Below are positions 17,923 to 26,162 of a DNA stretch of 64,000 bases, piece after piece; the stretch's first letter is position 1; every line of letters starts with the position of its first letter. Below the pieces are notes generated by a model. It was given only the letters and a program-made list of their open reading frames with translations. It was not told the origin of the DNA and did no database searches. This DNA is from an uncultured Lachnospira sp. (GTDB lineage Bacteria > Bacillota > Clostridia > Lachnospirales > Lachnospiraceae). The position numbers were made by a program, and so were the translations under genes. The stretch lies in assembly GCA_910589305.1 (NCBI GenBank), contig CAJUTV010000008.1, positions 1 to 64,000 of the forward strand, given 5' to 3'.

Positions 17923-20628
17923 GTGTTAAGTAAATGGCTAGAACTAATCTTTGACCATAAGATCAGTCTGCGGGAACGTATGTTTCGCGTAGTTACGGGC
18001 ATATGTATGGTCGCATTGATATTTATTCTGCCTATGGGCAGGAATCTTATAAATATGTTGCTTTTAGCAGCAAGCCTTATTGGTATGATAGTTATTGTAA
18101 GATTTAGCATTCAAAAAAAATGTATTAATAAAGGAGCTACATATATTACAGTGTTGCTTCTTTTGCTTTTTATGTTCAGTTTTTTTTCTGCAGGTGGATT
18201 TTACAGCGGAGTACCTGAATGGTTTGTGCTTTGTTTTGTTTATATCAGCATTATTCTGGAAGGAAGACGCAAGATTGTATTTTTCTTGTTTTGTACAGTA
18301 GAGACGTTATTGTGTTATTATATTGCTTTTTATTTTCCGCAGTATGTTTCTCAAAATACACAAGAACATTCTTTTTTTGATTCCGCAATTTCTGTGATTA
18401 TGGTAGGATTGTTCACAAGTATTTTGCTTTTGTTTTTAAACAGGCTCTATGAGGAGGAAAACAAGATTTCCAAACAGCAAAAAAAGGAAATTGAAGAATT
18501 AAATAAGGCAGAAAATCATTTTTTTTCTAGTATGAGCCATGAAATCCGCACACCTATAAATACGATTATTGGGTTGAATGAAATTATTTTAAGAGAAAAT
18601 ATTTCACAGGATGTTGCTGAGAATGCAAGAAGTATTCAAAGTGCCAGTAAAATGCTGCTTACGCTGATTAATGATATTTTGGATTTGTCTAAGATAAAAT
18701 CAGGAAAAATGGATATTGTGAATGTATCTTATGAGACAGGAGCTCTTTTTTCGGAAATTGTCAATATGATTTGGATTAAGGCAAAGCAAAAAGGATTGGA
18801 ATTTCGGCTGCATATAGATTCTTCTATGCCAAGTATGCTTTGTGGTGACGAGGTTCGTATTAAGCAGGTTTTGATTAATTTGTTGAACAATGCCATGAAA
18901 TATACAAGTGAGGGTTCTGTTACACTTTCTGTTCGATGTGAGCGTCTGGCTTTGAATAGGGTGCGTGTCTGGTATTCTGTTGAAGATACTGGACTGGGAG
19001 TAAAAAAAGAAAATATACCTTATCTTTTTAATGCGTTTAAGAGAGTAGACCAAGAAAAGAATCGCCATATTGAAGGAACAGGGCTTGGACTTAGCATTGT
19101 CCGTCAGCTTGTTGAGTTGATGGGAGGCGAGATTAACGTCAATAGTGTTTATACAAAAGGTTCTACGTTTATTGTTATGCTTGACCAAGATGTTGTTGAT
19201 AGCAAAGAATTGGGAGAATTTACGCTGTCTTCTCATATAAAGACACATAATGGAGAGCAATATAAGCAAAGTTTTGAGGCGCCAGAAGCTCATATACTTG
19301 TGGTGGATGATAATGATATGAATTTGATGGTGGTGCGCAAACTGCTTTCAGAGACAAAAATTCAAATAGATACTGCATCAAGCGGGGCAGAATGCCTAAA
19401 ATTGACACAGATTCAGCATTATGATGCCATCTTAATGGATCATTTGATGCCAAAGATAGATGGGGTTGAGTGTCTTCATATGCTGCGTGGGCAGCCCGGA
19501 GGATTATGTCAGGATACGCCTGTAATTGCATTGACTGCCAATGCAGGAAGTGATAATCAGCTTCTTTATCGAAAAGAAGGATTTAGCGGCTACTTGGCAA
19601 AACCTGTCAGTGGTGTTTTGCTAGAGGCAGCTGTTTTAAGCATCCTGCCGAAAGAATTGGTAGAACTGAGCGAGGAAACTGCTCAGGCTGAGATTGGAAA
19701 AGATGTTTTAATCTTTGAAAAAACTCAAAGGCGTTCTCTTATAGTGACAACAGACAGTGTATGTGATTTGCCAGAATCTTTAAAAAAGGAATTTGGTATT
19801 TCGGTATGTCCTTATTATGTTTGTACAGAAGAAGGTCGATTTTTGGACGAATTAGAGCTTAGAGCAGATGAATTGTTAGAACATATTGTTATTGGAAAAA
19901 GCGGATTTTCTCAAGCTCCTAATATAGAGGATTATGAAAGATTTTTTGCAGAGAAGCTAACAGAGGCTCAAAATGTAATACATATTACGATGGCAAAACA
20001 TGTCAGTCAAGGATATAATAATGCGTGTGAGGCAGCAAAATCTTTTGAAAATGTTACAGTGGTAGATTCAGGACATTTGTCTAGCAGCATGGGACTGATT
20101 GTTTTATATGCTGCTTCTATGGTAGAAAATCATGTTTCAAAGGAAGAAATCTTAAAAGCAATAAAGAAATTAAGTCGTTATATTTCGTCTGCTTTTATTA
20201 TTGATAGCACACATATGATGTGTCATGCAGGAAGGATATCAAAAAGAATACAAATTCTTTGTGATACATTATTGTTGCATCCGGTTATTGTACTGCGAAA
20301 GAGTAAGATTGTTGTTGGCAGTATGGAGATGGGGGACTTTCCACATGTCGCAAAACGCTATGTTCGGAAGCTGTTTATGAATGCAAGAAATATTGACCGG
20401 CGAATTTTATTTATTACATATGCTGGAATAGATAAAGAAAAATTGCAATATCTTCAAGACCTTGTACATCAATATTGTCCTTTTGAACGAGTTTATCTGC
20501 AGAAAGCTTCTTCTGCAATTGCTAGTAATTGTGGTCCAGGTTCGTTTGGATTATTATTTATGAAAAAGAATGATTTAGAGATTTCTTTTTCAGAGGCTTC
20601 AAGAGATGTTATAAAAAACAATTTATAG
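17923..20628 (+). CDS. Hybrid histidine kinase-receiver fused to a C-terminal DegV domain
   Basis: A 901-residue protein with several membrane helices (about 25-180), then HisKA with H206 (SSMSHEIRTPIN). The ATPase domain has N box LLNNAMKYT and glycine boxes DTGLGV and EGTGLGLSIVRQ. The receiver spans about 457-575 with acceptor D506 (LMDHLMP). After a short linker, residues 605-895 form an apparently complete DegV/FakB-type domain: TTDSVCDLP, SGFSQAPNIEDYERFF, VVDSGHLSSSMG, GRISKR and GPGSFG. DegV proteins bind fatty acids or other lipids; fusion to a kinase-receiver suggests lipid sensing or lipid-coupled output, which is inference. There is no Hpt domain. The start is GTG with AAAGGAGG upstream. 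Transcription probably continues from the preceding kinase gene. Confidence 0.92.
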   Translation: MLSKWLELIFDHKISLRERMFRVVTGICMVALIFILPMGRNLINMLLLAASLIGMIVIVRFSIQKKCINKGATYITVLLLLLFMFSFFSAGGFYSGVPEWFVLCFVYISIILEGRRKIVFFLFCTVETLLCYYIAFYFPQYVSQNTQEHSFFDSAISVIMVGLFTSILLLFLNRLYEEENKISKQQKKEIEELNKAENHFFSSMSHEIRTPINTIIGLNEIILRENISQDVAENARSIQSASKMLLTLINDILDLSKIKSGKMDIVNVSYETGALFSEIVNMIWIKAKQKGLEFRLHIDSSMPSMLCGDEVRIKQVLINLLNNAMKYTSEGSVTLSVRCERLALNRVRVWYSVEDTGLGVKKENIPYLFNAFKRVDQEKNRHIEGTGLGLSIVRQLVELMGGEINVNSVYTKGSTFIVMLDQDVVDSKELGEFTLSSHIKTHNGEQYKQSFEAPEAHILVVDDNDMNLMVVRKLLSETKIQIDTASSGAECLKLTQIQHYDAILMDHLMPKIDGVECLHMLRGQPGGLCQDTPVIALTANAGSDNQLLYRKEGFSGYLAKPVSGVLLEAAVLSILPKELVELSEETAQAEIGKDVLIFEKTQRRSLIVTTDSVCDLPESLKKEFGISVCPYYVCTEEGRFLDELELRADELLEHIVIGKSGFSQAPNIEDYERFFAEKLTEAQNVIHITMAKHVSQGYNNACEAAKSFENVTVVDSGHLSSSMGLIVLYAASMVENHVSKEEILKAIKKLSRYISSAFIIDSTHMMCHAGRISKRIQILCDTLLLHPVIVLRKSKIVVGSMEMGDFPHVAKRYVRKLFMNARNIDRRILFITYAGIDKEKLQYLQDLVHQYCPFERVYLQKASSAIASNCGPGSFGLLFMKKNDLEISFSEASRDVIKNNL

Positions 20629-20668
20629 ATGCAAGACATTTTGCAAGGATATAAGAAGTAAATCATTT

Positions 20669-20725
20669 AAAGCAGTTGTTAGGAAATATATATTTGTATT
20701 CTTAATAACTGCTTTTGTTTTCTTT
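20669..20725 (+). terminator. Terminator of the kinase operon
   Basis: AAAGCAGTTGTTAGGAA (from 20669) pairs with TTCTTAATAACTGCTTT (20699-20715), followed by a T-rich stretch. It lies 40 bases past the DegV-kinase stop codon. Confidence 0.75.
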
Positions 20726-21015
20726 ATTTTTGGATTTGTGTACTTTATCTTCTGTTCACTGCGTTGTCTTGTTCAAGTTCCTTTAATCTTTATTTTATTA
20801 TGCTATTTTTATCTGGTGCGATAATGCCAGATATGCTGTTTCCTGATACAATAAAAAGAGTATCTGGCTTTTTGCCAATGATGTATGCAGTTGATTTAAT
20901 GCGGGAGTTTTTGCTGGGGATAGTCTTAGTTTACATGGAAAATAATTACTTTATTGAATCTGTAAAAATAATTTTGTATAATAACATAGCATTTAACAAT
21001 CTCAATAACATATAA
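20716..21015 (+). pseudogene. Remnant of an ABC-2 type transporter permease
   Basis: An open frame encodes hydrophobic sequence and then LFLSGAIMPDMLFPDTIKRVSGFLPMMYAVDLMRE, the typical C-terminal region of ABC-2 permeases (LSGAIxP...FLPxxYxVD). There is no credible start or ribosome site, the preceding permease helices and the ATPase gene are missing, and the end runs into unrelated AT-rich sequence. It is best read as a decayed fragment. The region 21016-21372 is very AT-rich and shows nothing else. Confidence 0.6.
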
Positions 21016-21372
21016 TAATTACTTTAATTTGATAATATTATTTATGTATTCGATTCTTTATGAATATTAAGAGATATATAAATTATTAAATATGCTTTTT
21101 CTTATTTAAAAATTAATATTTTAATTTAAGTGATTGTACCAAGAAAAAATATAAAAATCAAGAATATATTTGTAGGAATAATACAAAACTATATTTTAAG
21201 TGAAAGACTTGGAAAAAGTATATTTTATCGAGTATATTATGTATGCTTAATACATTGTTATTAAGTATGTATTGTCGCTTATATTCATAGTTTTACGTAT
21301 AGCAATATTGTGTCAAGATTGCTTGATATAATATTGCTTTTGCTTAAAAATTGCATAGAAAGGGAGGGTATC

Positions 21373-21591
21373 ATGTTTAAATATGTAAGTAACAGTCAAA
21401 TTAAAAAAGAATTTAAAAAAGCAGTAATTGACCATGATACAACTATGGTAGCAATTGCGGAAAAATGTGGAATCAATAGGCAGCAGCTTAACAATCGTTT
21501 TAATAATAACAGATTAGCTTTGTCTGATTTGTCAAAATGGTGCGATGCTATGGATTGTGATTTGGTAATTGATTTTAAGCCAAGAGAGTAG
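21373..21591 (+). CDS. Small XRE-type helix-turn-helix protein
   Basis: A 72-residue protein, essentially a single helix-turn-helix domain: TTMVAIAEKCGINRQQLNNRFNNN is the DNA-binding part, and the C-terminus WCDAMDCDLVIDFKPRE is typical of small phage- or mobile-element-type regulators. The ATG at 21373 follows GGGAGG; a longer frame from 21310 has no ribosome site. It stands alone in a gene-poor stretch; its target is unknown. Confidence 0.75.
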   Translation: MFKYVSNSQIKKEFKKAVIDHDTTMVAIAEKCGINRQQLNNRFNNNRLALSDLSKWCDAMDCDLVIDFKPRE

Positions 21592-21944
21592 ATTCATCCA
21601 TCATTGTAAAGCATTTTTAAATGAATGGTATTTTTTATTTGTTTAAAGATAGCATTAAATAGCAGTTGTCAAAAAATTTCTTGGTTTAAGTAAATTCCAA
21701 ATTGGAAGAGAATAGAATTAAAATATTAATATTGCTGACATTCAAATATAAAAATTTGGGTGTCAGCAGTTGTTTATTATTAGAAATTGAAGTAAAGTGA
21801 AGATTTGCAATTCGTATGGTTATTTTATAAGTCTGAAGTTCACTTTACAATAAGTTTTATCCGCCTTTAATGACGACATATGCAAATAAGCTACCAAAAA
21901 TCCTCCCACCACACCATCTCCACCAAAAAATTACATAAAATTTA

Positions 21945-21973
21945 TTGACAAATAAAACTCACTATTATATTAT
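21945..21973 (+). promoter_or_regulatory. Strong promoter of the rplU operon
   Basis: TTGACA (21945-21950), 17-base spacer, TATTAT (21968-21973): near-consensus for the housekeeping sigma factor. Transcription would start around 21980, giving a leader of about 115 bases. The 21592-21944 stretch upstream shows no gene. Confidence 0.88.
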
Positions 21974-21980
21974 ATTTTAG

Positions 21981-22094
21981 TGTGCCGCACAGCTAGGGAA
22001 CAAATAATAAATGTCATGTTTTACAAGACATTTTTTTATTAATCAAGCAGAGTAATCTCCCCAAAGCTGGCGAGTATTTAATTAGGAGGTCCAT
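21981..22094 (+). ncRNA. L21-type ribosomal protein leader with attenuator-like hairpin
   Basis: The untranslated leader of rplU contains AAATGTC (22009-22015) and GACATTT (22027-22033), a short stem ending in a run of seven T (22031-22037), i.e. the shape of an intrinsic terminator inside the leader. Upstream bases 21981-22000 include a G/C-rich segment that could form an alternative structure. Ribosomal protein L21 leaders are an established autoregulatory class in Firmicutes; assignment here rests on position and this hairpin. Confidence 0.6.
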
Positions 22095-22403
22095 ATGTAC
22101 GCAATTATAGCAACAGGTGGTAAACAGTACACAGTTTCAGAAGGTGATGTTATTTATATCGAAAAGCTTGGCAAAAATGCCGGTGATACCGTTACATTTG
22201 ACCAAGTGCTTTTTGTAAATAACGGTGAAGCTAAAGTTGGTGAACCTACAGTAGCAGGTGCTTCTGTTACAGCAAGTGTTGTAGAAGAAGGAAAAGCAAA
22301 AAAGGTTATCGTTTACAAGTACAAGAGAAAGACAGGCTATCATAAAAAGAATGGTCATAGACAGCCTTTCACTAAGGTTAAGATTGAAAAAATTAACGCT
22401 TAA
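22095..22403 (+). CDS. rplU: 50S ribosomal protein L21
   Basis: A 102-residue 23S rRNA-binding protein. The sequence MYAIIATGGKQYTVSEGDVIYIEKL and C-terminal KYKRKTGYHKKNGHRQPFTKVKI are diagnostic. The ATG follows AGGAGG. It is the first gene of rplU-prp-rpmA and is preceded by a structured leader. Confidence 0.98.
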   Translation: MYAIIATGGKQYTVSEGDVIYIEKLGKNAGDTVTFDQVLFVNNGEAKVGEPTVAGASVTASVVEEGKAKKVIVYKYKRKTGYHKKNGHRQPFTKVKIEKINA

Positions 22404-22432
22404 TTCTTGTAACAGAAAGGCATGAAATTATT

Positions 22433-22777
22433 ATGACTCATGCTATTATTTATAAAAGTTCACTCAATGGTGAAATTTTGGGATTTAAGACAGAAGGACA
22501 TGCCAATTTTGCCAAGAAGGGCAGTGATATTGTATGTGCTTCAATTTCGGTACTTGTAGTCAATACAATCAATGCAATCGATTTATATACGGTTGATAAA
22601 TATGAGACACAAGTCAATGAGGATTTAGCGTTAATCGAGTTTAAGTTAAATCCATTTGTAAGTGAAATACATGTTTCTAATGAAGCAAGGGTATTACTTA
22701 ATGCACTAGAGCTTGGTTTAAGCCAGATAGCAGCCGGTAATCCTAAGCATTTATCGATAATGATTGAGGAGGTGTAA
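22433..22777 (+). CDS. prp: Ribosomal-processing cysteine protease Prp
   Basis: A 114-residue protease that removes the N-terminal extension of ribosomal protein L27 in Firmicutes. The catalytic pair is visible as H23 (EGHANFAKKGSDIVCASIS) and C35. It sits between rplU and rpmA as in other Firmicutes, and its substrate, encoded four bases downstream, carries the cleavage motif. Confidence 0.93.
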   Translation: MTHAIIYKSSLNGEILGFKTEGHANFAKKGSDIVCASISVLVVNTINAIDLYTVDKYETQVNEDLALIEFKLNPFVSEIHVSNEARVLLNALELGLSQIAAGNPKHLSIMIEEV

Positions 22778-22781
22778 GGTT

Positions 22782-23072
22782 ATGTTGAATTTGAATCTTC
22801 AGTTTTTTGCTCATAAAAAGGGAGTTGGTTCTACTAAGAACGGTAGAGATTCAGAGTCTAAAAGATTAGGCGCAAAGAGAGCTGACGGACAATTTGTTTT
22901 AGCTGGCAATATTCTTTACAGACAGCGTGGAACAAAGATTCTTCCAGGTGTTAATGTTGGTCGCGGCAGTGATGATACATTGTTTGCACTTGTTGACGGC
23001 ACTGTTCGATTCGAGAGAAAGGGCAGAGATAAAAAGCAGGTTTCTGTTTATCCTGTAGCCGCTAACGAATAA
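22782..23072 (+). CDS. rpmA: 50S ribosomal protein L27 (precursor form)
   Basis: A 96-residue protein of the peptidyl-transferase region. The N-terminus MLNLNLQFFAHKKGVGSTKNGRDS contains the Prp cleavage motif LNLQFFA; cleavage before AHKKG exposes the mature N-terminus. The ATG at 22782 is chosen because the extension begins there in relatives; the upstream in-frame start at 22764 overlaps prp and its GGAGG site. Confidence 0.98.
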   Translation: MLNLNLQFFAHKKGVGSTKNGRDSESKRLGAKRADGQFVLAGNILYRQRGTKILPGVNVGRGSDDTLFALVDGTVRFERKGRDKKQVSVYPVAANE

Positions 23073-23091
23073 TGTTGGTTAAGTTTTTATG

Positions 23092-23122
23092 GCTCCAAGT
23101 CTTTTGGCTTGGAGCTTTTTTT
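23092..23122 (+). terminator. Intrinsic terminator between rpmA and obgE
   Basis: GCTCCAAG (23092-23099) and CTTGGAGC (23108-23115) form an 8-bp stem followed by seven T. It should lower expression of obgE relative to the ribosomal protein genes. Confidence 0.9.
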
Positions 23123-23144
23123 AGAAATAGAAAGGTAAAAAAAT

Positions 23145-24437
23145 ATGTTTTCAGATAGAGTGCGCATATTTATTAAATCAGGTAAAGGCGGCGATGGACA
23201 TGTTAGTTTTAGAAGAGAAATTTATGTTCCTGACGGCGGTCCTGATGGTGGTAATGGCGGCAAAGGCGGCGATATTATATTTGAAGTTGACAAAGGCTTG
23301 AATACATTAGGCGATTTTCGACACAATAGTAAATATATTGCTGAGAGTGGTGCTGAGGGCGGAAAACGACGCTGCACTGGTAAAAATGGCGAAGATTTAA
23401 TTATAAAAGTTCCAGAAGGAACCGTTTTATATGATGATGAAAGCAATAAAGTCATTGCAGATATGTCAAATGATAATCTTCGAGAAGTTATATTAAAAGG
23501 AGGGCGCGGCGGCAAAGGAAATATGAATTATGCCACAGCAACCATGCAGGCTCCCCAGTATGCACAGCCAGGTCAAGATGCAAAAGAATTGTGGATACGA
23601 CTTGAATTGAAAGTGATTGCTGATGTTGGTTTAGTTGGATTTCCTAATGTCGGCAAATCAACGTTTTTATCAAGAGTAACCAATGCAAAGCCTAAGATTG
23701 CCAATTATCATTTTACAACGTTAAATCCAAATCTTGGTGTTGTTGATATGGAAGGCGGAAAAGGATTTGTTATAGCAGATATTCCTGGATTAATAGAAGG
23801 TGCATCCGAAGGTGTTGGACTTGGACATGACTTTTTGCGCCATATTGAACGCACAAAAGTCATTATACACATGGTTGATGCGGCTTCTGTGGAAGGCAGA
23901 AATCCCGTTGATGATATTCGGTCTATCAATGCAGAGCTTGAGCGTTATAACCCAGATTTATTAAAAAGACCACAAATCATTGCTGCCAATAAAATTGATG
24001 CAATATATGATGATGGCGAAAAAAATCCTGTTGATATATTAAAAGAAACATTTGAACCATCAGGCATTAAGGTATATCCAATCTCAGCAGTGACGGGAAA
24101 AGGATTGAAAGAGCTTTTGTACGCAGTTCGTCATATTTTAGATTCCATAGATTATAACCCAATTATGTTTGAGAAAGAATTAGATATTGACTCATTATTT
24201 GACAATGCCATTGAAGCGTTTTACGTAGACAAATCGCCTGAAGGTATTTATCTTGTATATGGTCCGCGAGTTGACCGAATGTTGGGCTATACCAATCTTG
24301 ATTCAGAAAAAGGATTTAGCTTTTTTCAGAAGTTTTTGAAAGAGACAGGTATTTTAAAAGAATTAAAAGAGTTAGGTATACAGGAAGGCGATACTGTCCG
24401 TGTAGGAGAATATCTCGAATTTGACTATTATGATTGA
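23145..24437 (+). CDS. obgE: GTPase Obg/CgtA
   Basis: A 430-residue ribosome-assembly GTPase. The glycine-rich Obg fold (1-158; GGPDGGNGGKGGDI) is followed by the G domain with G1 GFPNVGKST, G3 DIPGLIEGASEGVGLGHDFLRH and G4 AANKID, then the C-terminal OCT domain ending EYLEFDYYD. It lies downstream of rpmA as in most bacteria. Confidence 0.97.
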   Translation: MFSDRVRIFIKSGKGGDGHVSFRREIYVPDGGPDGGNGGKGGDIIFEVDKGLNTLGDFRHNSKYIAESGAEGGKRRCTGKNGEDLIIKVPEGTVLYDDESNKVIADMSNDNLREVILKGGRGGKGNMNYATATMQAPQYAQPGQDAKELWIRLELKVIADVGLVGFPNVGKSTFLSRVTNAKPKIANYHFTTLNPNLGVVDMEGGKGFVIADIPGLIEGASEGVGLGHDFLRHIERTKVIIHMVDAASVEGRNPVDDIRSINAELERYNPDLLKRPQIIAANKIDAIYDDGEKNPVDILKETFEPSGIKVYPISAVTGKGLKELLYAVRHILDSIDYNPIMFEKELDIDSLFDNAIEAFYVDKSPEGIYLVYGPRVDRMLGYTNLDSEKGFSFFQKFLKETGILKELKELGIQEGDTVRVGEYLEFDYYD

Positions 24438-24468
24438 TTTTTGAATAAAATGCCGTTTAATAAATAAT

Positions 24469-24693
24469 TTGTGTCTGTGCGCTGCTTGACACAAGTTTTA
24501 TATAAAGAATTTTAACTTATCAAGTAAATTTGTTACTTCAATAGTGTAAAGATATAAGCGGAATGGTTGGATGTTTACTTGTTTTAGTGTGGATATAAGC
24601 CTCACTGAAAAGCTGCTATTGTAGCGGAGTGGTTTAAGCAAGTAACAAAGCGGATTGCAAATATCTGCTTGATATTTTTATAAAAGCAGCGCA
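24469..24693 (+). promoter_or_regulatory. Structured leader of yhbY with a nested repeat
   Basis: Stem TTGTGTC (24469-24475) / GACACAA (24488-24494) presents a 12-base loop TGTGCGCTGCTT. Ten bases of it (24478-24487) are perfectly complementary to AAGCAGCGCA at 24684-24693, six bases before the GAGG ribosome site. Between the two halves lies a copy of the composite hairpin repeat (24513-24670), absent from the shorter leaders, so the repeat apparently inserted into the leader. Pairing is seen directly; function is inferred. Confidence 0.65.
24513..24670 (+). repeat. Composite hairpin repeat, copy 2
   Basis: This copy aligns block by block with the minus-strand copy at 51308-51468: TAACTTATCA, a diverged middle, ACTTGTTTTAGTG, a CTGAAAAGCT segment, GTAGC, AGCAAGTAACAAAG, and the AGCGGAT (24649-24655) / ATCTGCT (24663-24669) hairpin. 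The outer stem has weakened. It lies inside the yhbY leader. Confidence 0.65.
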
Positions 24694-24711
24694 GAAATGA
24701 GGATAAATTGT

Positions 24712-25254
24712 ATGACCAGTAAACAGCGTGCATATTTAAAAGGGCTTGCTATGACAATAGAACCTATTTTTCAGCTAGGTAAAGCAAGTCTTACACCAGA
24801 AAATACAAAAGCGATAAATGAAGCGTTAGAAGCAAGAGAATTAATAAAAATTAATGTTTTGCAAAACTGTGCAGACAATCCAAAAGAGATTGCTGTAATG
24901 ATTGCAGAAAGGACACATTCACAGGTTGTTCAAGTAATCGGTAAAAAAATAGTTCTCTACAAGCCAAAAACAAAAATAAAGAAAAAGTCAAAAGATGACA
25001 TAAAAACAGCAAAAACAAATACAAAACAACAGTCAAAGCTATCTGCTAAAAATAAATTAAAGAGTACAGCAAAACAGCAATCAAAAAAGAATTTTAAAAA
25101 TAAAACACAAAAAGATACAGAAGAAGGATTTAAAAAAGAGTTTAAAAATAAAGCAAAAAATGCCGCTTCTAAAAACAATAACAATAGTCGCAGCATGGAG
25201 GCTAAAAATGGTTCAAGAAAAAAGAGCAGTAGGAATTATGGGGGGAACATTTAA
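24712..25254 (+). CDS. yhbY: YhbY/CRM-domain RNA-binding protein with basic tail
   Basis: A 180-residue protein. Residues 1-92 are a CRM (YhbY) domain: MTSKQRAYLKGLAMTIEPIFQLGK and ...GKKIVLYKPK. YhbY binds pre-50S particles. The family is usually about 97 residues; here some 85 extra residues are almost entirely K, N, Q, T and S, a disordered polybasic tail. The ATG at 24712 follows GAGG at 24699-24702. The last 47 bases overlap nadD in another frame, so the tail grew over, or is constrained by, the nadD start region. Confidence 0.9.
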   Translation: MTSKQRAYLKGLAMTIEPIFQLGKASLTPENTKAINEALEARELIKINVLQNCADNPKEIAVMIAERTHSQVVQVIGKKIVLYKPKTKIKKKSKDDIKTAKTNTKQQSKLSAKNKLKSTAKQQSKKNFKNKTQKDTEEGFKKEFKNKAKNAASKNNNNSRSMEAKNGSRKKSSRNYGGNI

Positions 25255-25822
25255 CCCAATACATGTAGGACATATTCAGATAGCAATTGCTGCATATAAG
25301 CAATTTCATTTGCCAGAAATTCTTATTATGCCTAGTGGGAATCCATCTTCTTATAAAGATACACATGCACTTGCAAGTGCAAACCACCGCTGCAATATGG
25401 TTTATCTGGCAATAAAGAATTATCCTTATATGAAATTGTCAACGATTGAGATAGATAGACAAGGAAAAACATTTACTTCTGATACGTTAGAACAGTTAAA
25501 ACCATTTTATGATACCATTTATTTTATTATAGGTGCAGATTCCTTATTTGCTTTAGAAACGTGGCATAAGGCAGCATATGTTATGAATCATTGTCATTTT
25601 TTGGCGGCAAATCGAAATCAATATAAAAGACAAGAATTGTTTAATCGAATCAACTATTTAAAAACAATGTATCATGCAAAAATAGATTTAATTGAAACAA
25701 AGGAATATCCTTTTAGCTCAACTGATATACGCAATAAAGCTTCTGAAAATAAAAGTATTGATAAAATGGTAGGAACAGAAGTAGCAAGATATATTAAAGA
25801 AAATAAATTGTATCAATTATAA
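25208..25822 (+). CDS. nadD: Nicotinate-nucleotide adenylyltransferase
   Basis: A 204-residue enzyme converting nicotinate mononucleotide and ATP to deamido-NAD. The nucleotidyltransferase signature GIMGGTFNPIHVGHIQIA and the C-terminal FSSTDIRNK are present, and IIGADSLFALETWH is typical. The ATG at 25208 has GGAGG seven bases upstream; homology begins at MVQEKRAVGIMGG. It overlaps the yhbY tail. yqeK and rsfS follow as usual. Confidence 0.96.
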   Translation: MVQEKRAVGIMGGTFNPIHVGHIQIAIAAYKQFHLPEILIMPSGNPSSYKDTHALASANHRCNMVYLAIKNYPYMKLSTIEIDRQGKTFTSDTLEQLKPFYDTIYFIIGADSLFALETWHKAAYVMNHCHFLAANRNQYKRQELFNRINYLKTMYHAKIDLIETKEYPFSSTDIRNKASENKSIDKMVGTEVARYIKENKLYQL

Positions 25823-26093
25823 ATTTTTTATATTATTTATTTACTAAATGATTGTTTTATATAATAGGAAAGCTTATATCAAAATGCTGCATTATAAATA
25901 TTGAATGAGCTGCCAGATTTAAATTTACAGAGAAGTTATGTGTAAAACTTTTGCACAAATGGAAAAATATATAGAGAAATTGTAAGAAGATTTAATAAAA
26001 TTGGCTTGCTTTTATAAAATAGATTTAAAAAAGTCTTTTATTAAAGCAAGAGAAGATGAAAATAGATACTTAAAATTCAGAGGTGTTTAATGT

Positions 26094-26147
26094 GAGTAAC
26101 AAAGAGCTATTGGCTATTTGTATTATACAATTCCTATGTTACGCTTC
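26094..26147 (+). promoter_or_regulatory. Degenerate structured leader of yqeK
   Basis: The sequence before the yqeK ribosome site, TACGCTTCAGAATGGAG, nearly equals that before tpiA (TACGCTTCGGAATGGAG). The upstream partner is poor: GAGTAAC (26094-26100) pairs only partly with GTTACGCTTC (26138-26147). It may be a decayed copy of the pseudoknot leader. A CTTGCTTT/AAAGCAAG stem (about 26013-26052) lies upstream in the same 340-base gap. Confidence 0.4.
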
Positions 26148-26162
26148 AGAATGGAGATTGCT

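Noticed and set aside
20764..21015. Reading the 83-codon hydrophobic frame as an intact small membrane gene
   Set aside because: It matches only the last part of ABC-2 permeases, has no ribosome site, and has no ATPase partner; a remnant is the better reading.
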